From NCBI GenBank assembly GCA_900314355.1, contig OMUY01000084.1, positions 1 through 42,294 on the forward strand: DNA of 42,294 nucleotides, given 5' to 3'. The translations under genes were made by a program, and so were the position numbers. The notes beneath the pieces are model-generated. The model had not been told where the DNA came from. It was given only the letters and a program-made list of their open reading frames with translations, and ran no database searches. The stretch comes from an uncultured Eubacteriales bacterium (GTDB lineage: Bacteria > Bacillota > Clostridia > Oscillospirales > Acutalibacteraceae). Positions 17,914 through 24,870 of this stretch are shown piece after piece. Each line of letters begins with the position of its first letter. Position 1 is the first letter of the stretch.

Positions 17914-17942
17914 TTGACGGGCACCCTGCCCATGAGTATAAT
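17914..17942 (+). promoter_or_regulatory. Sigma-A promoter of the LexA-like gene
   Basis: A -35 TTGACG lies at 17914-17919, then a 17-nt spacer, then a perfect -10 TATAAT at 17937-17942. It starts the rightward phage SOS operon. Confidence 0.88.
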
Positions 17943-17950
17943 TAAATCGT

Positions 17951-17972
17951 AAATGAGACACGGGTCTTATTT
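17951..17972 (+). promoter_or_regulatory. Candidate operator for the LexA-like repressor
   Basis: AAATGAGAC (17951-17959) and GTCTTATTT (17964-17972) are inverted half-sites matching at 8 of 9 positions, with a 4-nt centre. They lie over the expected transcription start, between the -10 and the ribosome-binding site. That is where an autorepressor would bind. The sequence differs from the Bacillus-type SOS box. Confidence 0.6.
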
Positions 17973-17986
17973 AGGAGGAATTTCGC

Positions 17987-18583
17987 ATGAGAAGCAAAGA
18001 CAAGACACTGCTCGCGGATATCGAGAAGTTTGTGAGCAACTACACAGACCGATTCGGTATCTCCCCCACGATGCAGGAGGTCGCAGACGGCGTTGGATCA
18101 TCGAAGGCAACCGTGCAGCGGTACATCACCCAGCTGTGCGAGGATGGCGTCCTGAACTTTTCCGGATACCGGACAATGACTTCGGCGAAGACCAAATCGC
18201 ATGTCGTCCGAGTTCCCGTTCTCGGAAGGATCGCCTGCGGCATTCCAAAATTCGCGGAGGAAAACATCGAGGAATTTGTTAGGCTTCCTGTCGCACTGTT
18301 CGGTCAAGGCGATTTCTTCATTCTTCGTGCTTACGGCGATTCGATGATCGAAGCAGGCATCGACGATGGTGATCTCGTCCTGATCAGGCAGCAGAACTAC
18401 GCCGACGATGGTCAGATCGTAGTCGCGCTCATGGAAGACGAAGCGACCCTCAAGAGATTCTATCCGGAGCCGGAAAAGCATCGCGTCAGGCTGCACCCGG
18501 AGAATTCCGCTATGGAAGACATTATCGTCGACAACTGCGTGATTCAAGGTGTCGCCGTTAAGGTGCTCAAGGATCTGGAGTAA
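17987..18583 (+). CDS. LexA-like self-cleaving repressor
   Basis: This is a 198-residue repressor with an N-terminal winged helix (about 1-65; SPTMQEVADGVGSSKATVQRYI) and a C-terminal S24 peptidase domain. The catalytic residues are S119 in YGDSMIEAG and K156 in ATLKRF. The scissile bond appears to be C84-G85 (RIACGIP), a Cys-Gly site as in UmuD, where LexA usually has Ala-Gly. DNA damage and RecA filament would trigger self-cleavage. GGAGG precedes ATG 17987. It heads an operon with a Y-family polymerase and YolD, so it probably controls SOS mutagenesis and possibly prophage induction. It could be a mobile-element LexA and not the host repressor. Confidence 0.88.
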   Translation: MRSKDKTLLADIEKFVSNYTDRFGISPTMQEVADGVGSSKATVQRYITQLCEDGVLNFSGYRTMTSAKTKSHVVRVPVLGRIACGIPKFAEENIEEFVRLPVALFGQGDFFILRAYGDSMIEAGIDDGDLVLIRQQNYADDGQIVVALMEDEATLKRFYPEPEKHRVRLHPENSAMEDIIVDNCVIQGVAVKVLKDLE

Positions 18584-18602
18584 CACGAACGGAGGAATGG
18601 AG

Positions 18603-18875
18603 ATGGAACGCGCAAGAACCCGCATCGATGACGATGAATGGTATCTGGACGTAGATCCAGAGGAAGTCAAAGGCGAAGGTGCTATAGTTGAAACGGAGCA
18701 CTTTTTCGTCGGTCAGGCCTTCAACGCACACATTCAGGTCTTCGATAAAAGCACCGGCAGCATGTGCATGCATATCAGCTGCACACAGATGCTTCCGAAA
18801 GAGCGACTGCAGGCGTTCGCCGACAGGCTCGAGAAAGACGGCGGCCCCAGCATCGAGGCGGTGCAGGCGCTATGA
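18603..18875 (+). CDS. Hypothetical protein in the SOS operon
   Basis: This is a 90-residue acidic protein I do not recognise. It has no membrane segment or metal motif. ATG 18603 is chosen because GGAGG (18591-18595) is 7 nt away; ATG 18597 would be too close. It lies 19 nt after the LexA-like gene and 42 nt before the polymerase gene, so it is probably co-transcribed with both. Confidence 0.65.
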   Translation: MERARTRIDDDEWYLDVDPEEVKGEGAIVETEHFFVGQAFNAHIQVFDKSTGSMCMHISCTQMLPKERLQAFADRLEKDGGPSIEAVQAL

Positions 18876-18917
18876 CTCCACCGCCTCACGACTAAGTAGA
18901 ATTGGAGAGTACCCACG

Positions 18918-20204
18918 ATGGCAAAGCAACGCACATACTTTTGCATAGACATGAAGACGTTTTATGCGTCGGTAGAGTGCGCGGAGCGTGGGTACAATCC
19001 ATTCGAAACGAACCTCGTTGTCGCCGATCTCACACGTGGAAAAAATGCCTTGTGCCTTGCCATTACACCGAAGATGAAGGCGCAAGGCATAAAAAACCGC
19101 TGCAGGCTGTCGGAGATCCCGAACAGCGTCAAATACGAGGTCGCACCGCCCCGAATGGCTTTGTACATTGATTACGCAGCAGACATCTACTCGCTGTATC
19201 TGGATTACTTCGATCCGCAGGACATCCACGTGTACTCGATCGACGAAGCATTTATCGACGCAACCGATTATCTCGCGCCGAACAAAATGGATGCAGTAAC
19301 GTTCGCCAAGTTCCTGATGAATGAGATCGCCAACAGGTATCACATCCCCTCCACTGCGGGAATTGGGACGAACCTTTACCTCGCCAAGATCGCGCTGGAT
19401 ATCACAGCCAAACACGCCAGAGACCATATCGGATTTCTGGACGAAGAGACATACAGGAAGACACTGTGGGATCACCGCCCGATCACAGATTTCTGGATGG
19501 TGGCCGGAGGCACGGCACGCAGGCTTGAACGGTACGGTGTGTACGACATGCGCGGCGTGACGCAGCTGGACACAGGTCTCATGTATAAGGTCTTCGGAAA
19601 GAACGCGGAACTGCTCATAGACCATGCGTGGGGACGCGAACCGTGCCTAATCTCTGACATCAAGAATTATAAGAGCAAATCTAAATCCGTATCGTTTTCT
19701 CAAATACTTCCCCGCGACTACACCTTCGACGAAGCACGGACAGTCATCCATGAGATGGCGCTCAACGGTGCAGCAGAACTGATGAAGCGCAAGGTCATCA
19801 CCAGCAAGGTCGGCATCTTTGTCGGATACACGCATGATGAGATTGCGCCAACAAAAGGATCAGTGAAGCTCGACGTCACAACCGCGCTTGCCTCTTTCAT
19901 CGTCGAAGCCACGCTGAATGCGTATGACAAGACCACGAACCGCTACACCAAGATCAGACGGCTCGGCATTGCATTTGAGGATGTTTGCGATGAGGGCTGC
20001 GAGGGCTACAACCTGTTCACGAACTTCGATGCCGTCGAGCGGGAACGTACCGTGCAGCAAACGGTCTTGGATATCCGGCAGCGATACGGCAAGAACGCCG
20101 TGCTCAACGGTGTGAACTATATGCCAGAGGGTACGCAGAGAGAACGAAACGGTTTCATAGGAGGGCATCGAGCCGGATATGATGACAAGAGCCGAACGCG
20201 CTAA
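18918..20204 (+). CDS. Y-family DNA polymerase (DinB/UmuC-like)
   Basis: This is a 428-residue translesion polymerase. Palm motifs are visible: the first carboxylate D11 in CIDMKTFYASVEC and the second pair D109-E110 in YSIDEAFID. The helix-hairpin-helix and little-finger regions follow. The C terminus carries a glycine/arginine tail after the last conserved block and no obvious beta-clamp motif. The order LexA-like, hypothetical, Y-polymerase, YolD is an SOS mutagenesis cassette common on Firmicutes phages and plasmids. The yolD start overlaps its 3' end. Confidence 0.93.
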   Translation: MAKQRTYFCIDMKTFYASVECAERGYNPFETNLVVADLTRGKNALCLAITPKMKAQGIKNRCRLSEIPNSVKYEVAPPRMALYIDYAADIYSLYLDYFDPQDIHVYSIDEAFIDATDYLAPNKMDAVTFAKFLMNEIANRYHIPSTAGIGTNLYLAKIALDITAKHARDHIGFLDEETYRKTLWDHRPITDFWMVAGGTARRLERYGVYDMRGVTQLDTGLMYKVFGKNAELLIDHAWGREPCLISDIKNYKSKSKSVSFSQILPRDYTFDEARTVIHEMALNGAAELMKRKVITSKVGIFVGYTHDEIAPTKGSVKLDVTTALASFIVEATLNAYDKTTNRYTKIRRLGIAFEDVCDEGCEGYNLFTNFDAVERERTVQQTVLDIRQRYGKNAVLNGVNYMPEGTQRERNGFIGGHRAGYDDKSRTR

Positions 20205-20505
20205 GATTTTCGCCCCCTTTGATGCGATGAAAGGCTTGCAGGAAGCGCTGCGGGATCGTGAAGAACGGCACCTGCGCGTGGAACGACATGAGATTTCTGA
20301 AGAAGAGATCGAACGCAACTCGCGGGTACTTGCGAAGCTCGCTCGAGGCATGAAGGTCGAGATTTCCTGCTACTGCGCCTTTCACGATGTCGTCAAGCTC
20401 GGCAGAGTCACAGACATTGATGTGACCTTTCATAAACTCAAATTGGACGGAGAGCAAATATTCTTCGACGATATTTACTCGATCAGAATCACAGACCTGT
20501 ATTGA
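20179..20505 (+). CDS. YolD-like protein
   Basis: This 108-residue protein matches the YolD family: an N-terminal TRAERAKIFAPFDAMKGLQEALR and a small C-terminal beta domain ending FFDDIYSIRI. YolD proteins are found beside UqrD/UmuC-like polymerases and are thought to act as their partner, in the role UmuD' has elsewhere. It overlaps the polymerase gene by 26 nt, consistent with translational coupling. ATG 20179 and ATG 20182 are both possible starts. Confidence 0.85.
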   Translation: MMTRAERAKIFAPFDAMKGLQEALRDREERHLRVERHEISEEEIERNSRVLAKLARGMKVEISCYCAFHDVVKLGRVTDIDVTFHKLKLDGEQIFFDDIYSIRITDLY

Positions 20506-20518
20506 CGGAGGAATGCAG

Positions 20519-20722
20519 ATGAAACAGTATGATATCAAGTGCCCCTGCTGTGGCACTGTGAATAAAGGCTTGTATTTAGATGAAACCGGCGGGTGGATGA
20601 TCTGCGAACACTGCCACGCCGAGACGATGGACGGTGAGTACGCACGGCAGCATTCGGTGCGGCTTCCGCTTCTCACAATGAGTCAGCTCGCGCACCTTGA
20701 AACGATGCGGGAGGCTGGCTGA
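20519..20722 (+). CDS. Small zinc-ribbon protein
   Basis: This 67-residue protein has two CxxC pairs, CPCCGTVN near residue 8 and CEHCHAET near residue 30, typical of a zinc ribbon. GGAGG at 20508-20512 supports ATG 20519 over ATG 20513. The function is unknown. It lies directly after yolD in the same operon. Confidence 0.65.
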   Translation: MKQYDIKCPCCGTVNKGLYLDETGGWMICEHCHAETMDGEYARQHSVRLPLLTMSQLAHLETMREAG

Positions 20723-20781
20723 TGGCAAACCGCAGCGTGAAGGCGGTACCCGAACCAAGGAGGATGACGACGGATGGGTGA
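20722..20781 (+). CDS. Possible 19-residue microprotein
   Basis: An ATG overlapping the previous stop (TGATG), with GGGAGG 9 nt upstream, encodes MANRSVKAVPEPRRMTTDG. The start context is good, but the length alone gives little support. It could be a translational bridge to the next gene. Confidence 0.3.
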   Translation: MANRSVKAVPEPRRMTTDG

Positions 20782-21004
20782 ACAAAACTTCTTGTATGCC
20801 TGCTGTCCGAAGTGTAGCAAACCGATTGTAAGATCGAAGCGATGTGACGGTATGGAACTCAATTGTCCGAAATGCGGCAGCGCCCTGCGGGTGATCGTCG
20901 ATCAGGACGCGAAGGTATCAGTCGAGCTGGTGCAGGCGGCACCGGAGAAACTGAAAAAACCGAATATGACCTCTGCTGCGCCAAGAAGCGCTGGACTCGG
21001 CTGA
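20774..21004 (+). CDS. Small zinc-ribbon protein
   Basis: This 76-residue protein has CPKCSKPI and CPKCGSAL knuckles at about residues 11-18 and 34-41, a classic zinc ribbon. AAGGAGG at 20758-20764 precedes ATG 20774. The C-terminal tail is proline- and alanine-rich. No specific function can be read. It is last in the SOS operon, before tandem terminators. Confidence 0.65.
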   Translation: MGEQNFLYACCPKCSKPIVRSKRCDGMELNCPKCGSALRVIVDQDAKVSVELVQAAPEKLKKPNMTSAAPRSAGLG

Positions 21005-21077
21005 GAATCGTTAGGAGCGCCGCGTGTAGCAGTTAAAGTCTGTTATGGGATTGGAATTGACCAGAATCAATAGGCTT

Positions 21078-21122
21078 CCGGCAGATAGAAATCCAGAAGG
21101 ATAATTCTATCTGCCGGTTTTT
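21078..21122 (+). terminator. First of two tandem terminators
   Basis: CCGGCAGATAGAA (21078-21090) pairs with TTCTATCTGCCGG (21105-21117), a perfect 13-bp stem followed by TTTTTT. It ends the SOS operon. Confidence 0.92.
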
Positions 21123-21125
21123 TGC

Positions 21126-21168
21126 GCCCGCTACGGTAGGAAATGTCCTGCTGTAGCGGGCTTTTTCT
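21126..21168 (+). terminator. Second tandem terminator
   Basis: GCCCGCTAC (21126-21134) pairs with GTAGCGGGC (21153-21161), with a further inner GGA/TCC stem, followed by TTTTTC. The double terminator insulates the SOS operon from the replication operon. Confidence 0.9.
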
Positions 21169-21209
21169 ATTTTCAAGGAAAAAATCAACTTTTTCAAAAA
21201 AGCTCGAAA

Positions 21210-21234
21210 AAGTGGCTCATTAGGTGAACCACTT
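21210..21234 (+). promoter_or_regulatory. Candidate operator before the replication operon
   Basis: AAGTGGCTCA (21210-21219) and TGAACCACTT (21225-21234) form an inverted repeat matching at 9 of 10 positions around a 5-nt centre. No T-run follows. It sits 44 nt before the next gene and after the terminators, so it may be a repressor site. I saw no convincing -35/-10 pair nearby. Confidence 0.5.
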
Positions 21235-21277
21235 CATTCCTACAATGAACCCAACGAAGGCGGAAGGAGGTGAGAAC

Positions 21278-21616
21278 ATGCAGAGTGCAACGGAACGCAG
21301 GCAGCTGGTTCTGGAGTATATCAGCGACCAGCGCAAGGTGTCCATGGAAGACATCATGCACGAATTTGATATCAGCAGATCAACAGCAAAGCGGGATGTG
21401 CAGCTTCTGTCATGTTCTTACCCCATCGTCACAGAGAACTGGCGTGGTGGCGGCATCCGAGCCATGGACGGATGGTACCTGTCGCGCCGGTATCTGCACG
21501 ACGATCAGGAAGCCCTGCTTCGTTCTCTTCTCCCCGGACTGCAGCCGGAGCAGCAGGAAACGATGAAGAGTATCCTCACCGCCTTCGCAAAACCAAGCAA
21601 GGAGACGAAAAATTGA
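21278..21616 (+). CDS. Helix-turn-helix protein (DeoR-like domain)
   Basis: This is a 112-residue protein with an N-terminal HTH of DeoR type (QLVLEYISDQRKVSMEDIM, then FDISRSTAKRDV), about residues 8-55. The C-terminal half contains LLRSLLPGLQPEQQETMK, possibly an oligomerisation helix. AAGGAGGTGA at 21264-21273 supports ATG 21278; the frame extends 18 codons upstream but lacks a site there. It opens the replication operon, overlaps the helicase start by 4 nt, and may act on the dyad just upstream. Confidence 0.75.
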   Translation: MQSATERRQLVLEYISDQRKVSMEDIMHEFDISRSTAKRDVQLLSCSYPIVTENWRGGGIRAMDGWYLSRRYLHDDQEALLRSLLPGLQPEQQETMKSILTAFAKPSKETKN

Positions 21617-21930
21617 AAGCGACAAGAGACGGAAATCACGTTCGTGTCTATGACGCCTATCTGGCCAAAGAGAGCATTAAAGAGATCGATGGAAGATTCT
21701 ACGATCCGGACGATAAAGCGTGGGTAGTGCCTTACACCAAAGAAAACGTGGCGCTGCTGGGGCTCCTCGGAGCCGCGCTGGATGACTCCCTCGCTCCTAT
21801 GGTCGAAACGAAGGATGCAGGCGACGAAGAACCCATCTTCCCGATGCCGATCAAGGCAACACCCTATCAGCATCAGGTTAGAGCTTATAACTTCGCCCTG
21901 CGCACCTTCGGATTGGGAGGCGCAACATGA
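21613..21930 (+). CDS. SNF2-type helicase, N-terminal fragment (split gene)
   Basis: This 105-residue piece starts at TTG 21613, behind AAGGAG (21599-21604). It holds the N-terminal domain of a phage SNF2-like helicase (DDKAWVVPYTKENV), then the pre-Walker segment KATPYQHQVRAYNFALRTFG. It ends at TGA 21928-21930, exactly where the helicase should continue into Walker A. The remainder lies at 22324-23646 in the same frame, beyond an HNH gene. The ATG of that HNH gene overlaps this stop (ATGA). The fragment lacks every ATPase motif, so it must pair with the C-terminal piece to be useful. Confidence 0.8.
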   Translation: MKATRDGNHVRVYDAYLAKESIKEIDGRFYDPDDKAWVVPYTKENVALLGLLGAALDDSLAPMVETKDAGDEEPIFPMPIKATPYQHQVRAYNFALRTFGLGGAT

Positions 21931-22334
21931 TCGTGCACTGCGTGGTATGCGGGAAGCCACTCGAAAGAAAGAACCCGCGCCGCAAAAACTTCTGCTCCGC
22001 AGAGCACCGAAATCTGTGGATGAGCGAAAACGTGGATTTTGCCAAGCTCGCACGCGGCCATAAGGCGGAGCACCTGACCAAGCTGAACCAGCAGCGCAAC
22101 CCGCTCTGCCATATCTCCGATCGTGGCAAGGCAAACTCAAAGAAAGCTCGCGCTGCAGCAGAGGCGTATATCGGAAGACCACTCGAAAAAGGCGAAGTCG
22201 TCCACCACATGAACGGCAACGCTTCCGACAACAGCCCGGAGAACCTACTCGTGATGCCGGACAGGCAGCACAGACAGCTGCACATGGCGCTTGCCATGGA
22301 GCAGATGGAAGGAAGTGATCCCGGTGGCAAGTAA
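21927..22334 (+). CDS. HNH endonuclease inserted into the helicase gene
   Basis: This is a 135-residue HNH nuclease. A zinc knuckle (CVVCGKPLERK) and a second cysteine (FCSAEH) lie in the first 35 residues. The HNH core is VVHHMNGNASDNSPENLLVM followed by RQHRQLH, about residues 91-117. Its ribosome-binding site GGGAGG (21916-21921) is made of helicase codons for Gly-Gly. Its last codons supply the ribosome-binding site and GTG start of the helicase C-terminal part. Little intron-like sequence surrounds it, so it looks like a free-standing homing-type insertion. Confidence 0.85.
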   Translation: MIVHCVVCGKPLERKNPRRKNFCSAEHRNLWMSENVDFAKLARGHKAEHLTKLNQQRNPLCHISDRGKANSKKARAAAEAYIGRPLEKGEVVHHMNGNASDNSPENLLVMPDRQHRQLHMALAMEQMEGSDPGGK

Positions 22335-23646
22335 GGGATGCGCCTTCCTCATGGATATGGGAACCGGCAAAACGATCACTACAATCGCACTGGCAGGAAC
22401 GCTCTATCACAAGCACAAGGTACTGAAGCTTCTGGTCGTTTGCCCGAAATCCATCGTGGACGTGTGGGATCAGGAATTTGGCAAGTTTGCAGCGTTCAAC
22501 TACTCGCTTGCCGTCCTCGACGGCAGCAGCGCCAAGAAGGCGGATACGATCCGATACATGATCGGCAACGGCCTGCAGGTCATCGTGGTGAACTATGAAA
22601 GCTGCTGGCGTCTGGAAGCAGAGCTGACCAGATGGCACCCGGACATGATCGTCTGTGATGAATCGAGCAAGATCAAGAACCCGCAGGCGAAGTGCTCAAA
22701 AGCCTTGCATCGGCTCGGCAAGATCAGCAGCTACAACCTGATCCTAACCGGAACGCCGATCACAAACAGCCCGCTGGACTTCTTCAGCCAGTACAAGTTT
22801 CTGGATGAAAGCATCTTCGGAGGCAGCTTCTACAGCTTCCGCGCCTACTACGCTATTCTCGGCGGATTCCAGAATCACCAGATCGTCGGGTACAAGCACT
22901 TGGCGGAATTGGTCGAAAAGGCGCACTCCATCGCATTCAGGATCCGCATCGATGAAGCGGTCGATCTGCCGGAGTTCGTGGAAGAGGTGCATCCGATCAA
23001 GTTGGAGCCGAATGCCCAGAAAATCTACGACAGCATCGAAAAGGACAGCTTCGCCGAGCTCATGAACGGCGAAATCACCACCCGGAACGTGCTGACGCAG
23101 CTGCTCCGACTCTCCCAGATCACAGGCGGTTTCGTCCGCAATGACGATGGCGATGATGCGCAACAGATCTCCAAGGCGAAGCTCGATGCGCTGGAAGACG
23201 TGATCGACAGCTGCATGGAGGAAGGCAAAAAGGTCATTGTCTTTGCCCGCTTCGTTCCGGAGATCGACGCAATCGCCCGGATGCTCTACAAAAAGAACAT
23301 CGGCTACGCGCTGATCAAAGGCGATGTGAAAGACCGTGCGGAGCAGGTCGAAGCCTTCCAGAAGAATCCGGACACCAAGGTTTTTGTCGGTCAGCTTCAG
23401 ACCACGGGCATGGGACTTACCCTCACGGCAGGCAGCGTCTGCGTGTACTACTCGCTGGATTTCAGCTATGCCAACTACCAGCAATCTATGGCGCGTGTGC
23501 GCCGCATTGGCCAGACGAAGCGTGGCGTCTACATCCACCTCGTCTGCAAGGACACGATTGACGAAAAGGTTATGGGGGCGTTGCGCCAGAAGGCAGATGT
23601 CTCAAAGCTGCTCGTCGACGACTACAAGAAAATCATCGGAGGATAA
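22324..23646 (+). CDS. SNF2-type helicase, C-terminal fragment (split gene)
   Basis: This fragment of about 440 residues carries all the ATPase motifs: Walker A DMGTGKT at about residues 11-17, the CPKSIVDVW segment, motif II CDESS, LTGTPITN, and the C-terminal motifs TTGMGLTLTAGS and QSMARVRRIGQ. It belongs to superfamily 2 (SNF2-like), common in phage replication modules. GTG 22324 is preferred, with GGAAGGA (22307-22313) 10 nt upstream; GTG 22315 is an alternative. It begins inside the HNH stop region and directly precedes Walker A. Without the insert, the N- and C-terminal parts would read through in frame. Confidence 0.85.
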   Translation: MASKGCAFLMDMGTGKTITTIALAGTLYHKHKVLKLLVVCPKSIVDVWDQEFGKFAAFNYSLAVLDGSSAKKADTIRYMIGNGLQVIVVNYESCWRLEAELTRWHPDMIVCDESSKIKNPQAKCSKALHRLGKISSYNLILTGTPITNSPLDFFSQYKFLDESIFGGSFYSFRAYYAILGGFQNHQIVGYKHLAELVEKAHSIAFRIRIDEAVDLPEFVEEVHPIKLEPNAQKIYDSIEKDSFAELMNGEITTRNVLTQLLRLSQITGGFVRNDDGDDAQQISKAKLDALEDVIDSCMEEGKKVIVFARFVPEIDAIARMLYKKNIGYALIKGDVKDRAEQVEAFQKNPDTKVFVGQLQTTGMGLTLTAGSVCVYYSLDFSYANYQQSMARVRRIGQTKRGVYIHLVCKDTIDEKVMGALRQKADVSKLLVDDYKKIIGG

Positions 23647-23650
23647 CGAT

Positions 23651-24061
23651 ATGAGTGAAAAAAGCATGCTCGCCGCAGCGGACACCCTGAAGGCGCTGCG
23701 AGATGAGAAAACGGAACTTCAGGCAAAGCTCAAGGAAGTGCAGGAAAGCATCGATACTGTGGAGGCAGAACTCATCCAGTACATGACGGATGAGGAATGC
23801 ACCGGCTTCGACCGCAACGGATCCCGCTTCAGCCTTGTGATTAAGGAATTCCCCGGTGCCGTGCCGGAGGAAAAGGAAGAACTGTATCGCAGGATGCGTG
23901 AACACGGGTTTGATCACCTCTTCACGATCAATACGATGACGCTCGGCGCGACCGTCAAAGAGCTCAAGGCCAATAACGACGATGTCCTGCCTGACTGGCT
24001 GGAGGGCGTCATTCAGATCTACGAACAGCCCAACATCCGCGTTGCCAAATCAAGAAAATAA
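23651..24061 (+). CDS. Phage protein with N-terminal coiled coil
   Basis: This is a 136-residue protein of unknown function. Residues about 5-45 (LKALRDEKTELQAKLKEV) form a coiled coil, followed by a small alpha/beta domain with FPGAVPEEKEELYRRMREHG. Proteins of this build are common in siphovirus replication operons. It starts 4 nt after the helicase stop, behind GGAGG that overlaps the helicase end. Confidence 0.65.
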   Translation: MSEKSMLAAADTLKALRDEKTELQAKLKEVQESIDTVEAELIQYMTDEECTGFDRNGSRFSLVIKEFPGAVPEEKEELYRRMREHGFDHLFTINTMTLGATVKELKANNDDVLPDWLEGVIQIYEQPNIRVAKSRK

Positions 24062-24081
24062 GAAAAAGGAGAATAAAGACT

Positions 24082-24807
24082 ATGGCTACCAAGAAGAATA
24101 CCCAGCTCGCAACTATCGAAAACAACACCGGCTATCTCGCCGAGACCGTCAATCTGGCGGAGCTGTTCAGTGAGGAACTGGACGGCCTGCGCCCCAGCTT
24201 CGAGAAGATCAAGATCCCTGCAGGCGGCGGACTTGCGTATGAGGTGCCCGGAGATGATCCGGCCAGCCCCGACAGCGCCAAGGAATTCAGCGCCGTCATC
24301 CTGTACCATCACCCGATCAACAGCTACTACAAGGAGAAGTTCACCGGTGGCAACAATCCGCCCGACTGTTCCAGCCTCGACGGAAAGCTCGGCGTTGTCT
24401 CCGAGACCGGCGAATGCCGCGACTGTAAGACCTGCCCGTATGCCAAGTTCGGCAGCGGCGAAAACGGCGGCATGGCTTGCAAGCAGAAGCGCCGTATGTA
24501 TCTGCTGCGCGAAGGCGAAATGCTCCCGATCATCATGACGCTGCCCACCGGCTCGCTCGCAGAGTTCACCAAATACGTCACGCGCCTCGTGACCAAAGGC
24601 ATGAAGGCGAACCACGTGGTAACGAAGTTCACTCTGAAGCGTGCCCAGAATAGCACCGGCATTGCCTACAGTCAGGTGATCTGCGCTGTTGATCGTCCTC
24701 TCTCCCCGGAGGAAAAGCGAAACATCGCAGCGATGACCGAGCAGGTCAAGCTGATCGCCGGTAAGGTTTCCGTTGTCGAGACGGAAACGGAGACCGTGGT
24801 CGAATAA
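24082..24807 (+). CDS. Phage replication-module protein with Cys cluster
   Basis: This 241-residue protein lies just upstream of the DNA polymerase. A cysteine cluster ECRDCKTCPYAKF plus a cysteine 12 residues later (CxxCxxC-x12-C, about residues 112-131) could bind zinc or an Fe-S cluster. The C-terminal tail VVETETETVVE is acidic, as in single-stranded DNA-binding proteins. I do not recognise the family. A DNA-binding partner of the polymerase or helicase is a reasonable guess from position only. Confidence 0.65.
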   Translation: MATKKNTQLATIENNTGYLAETVNLAELFSEELDGLRPSFEKIKIPAGGGLAYEVPGDDPASPDSAKEFSAVILYHHPINSYYKEKFTGGNNPPDCSSLDGKLGVVSETGECRDCKTCPYAKFGSGENGGMACKQKRRMYLLREGEMLPIIMTLPTGSLAEFTKYVTRLVTKGMKANHVVTKFTLKRAQNSTGIAYSQVICAVDRPLSPEEKRNIAAMTEQVKLIAGKVSVVETETETVVE

Positions 24808-24815
24808 GGACAGAC

Positions 24816-24851
24816 GCAGCCGTGGGTGCCTTCCCCGGTGCCCACGGCTGC
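24816..24851 (+). promoter_or_regulatory. Strong intergenic hairpin before the polymerase gene
   Basis: GCAGCCGTGGG (24816-24826) pairs perfectly with CCCACGGCTGC (24841-24851) around a 14-nt loop. No T-run follows, so it may be a partial terminator, a processing site or an mRNA stabiliser between two co-directional genes. Confidence 0.6.
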
Positions 24852-24870
24852 ATGATAAGAGGTACAGATT

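Noticed and set aside
21919-22326. Group I/II intron or intein carrying the HNH gene
   Set aside because: There is almost no sequence besides the HNH gene, leaving no room for an intron core. The HNH frame differs from the helicase frame, so it cannot be an in-frame intein.
21505-22638. 377-codon minus-strand frame over the split helicase and HNH gene
   Set aside because: It spans three plus-strand genes with recognisable domains. Its cysteine- and arginine-rich product looks like a shadow.
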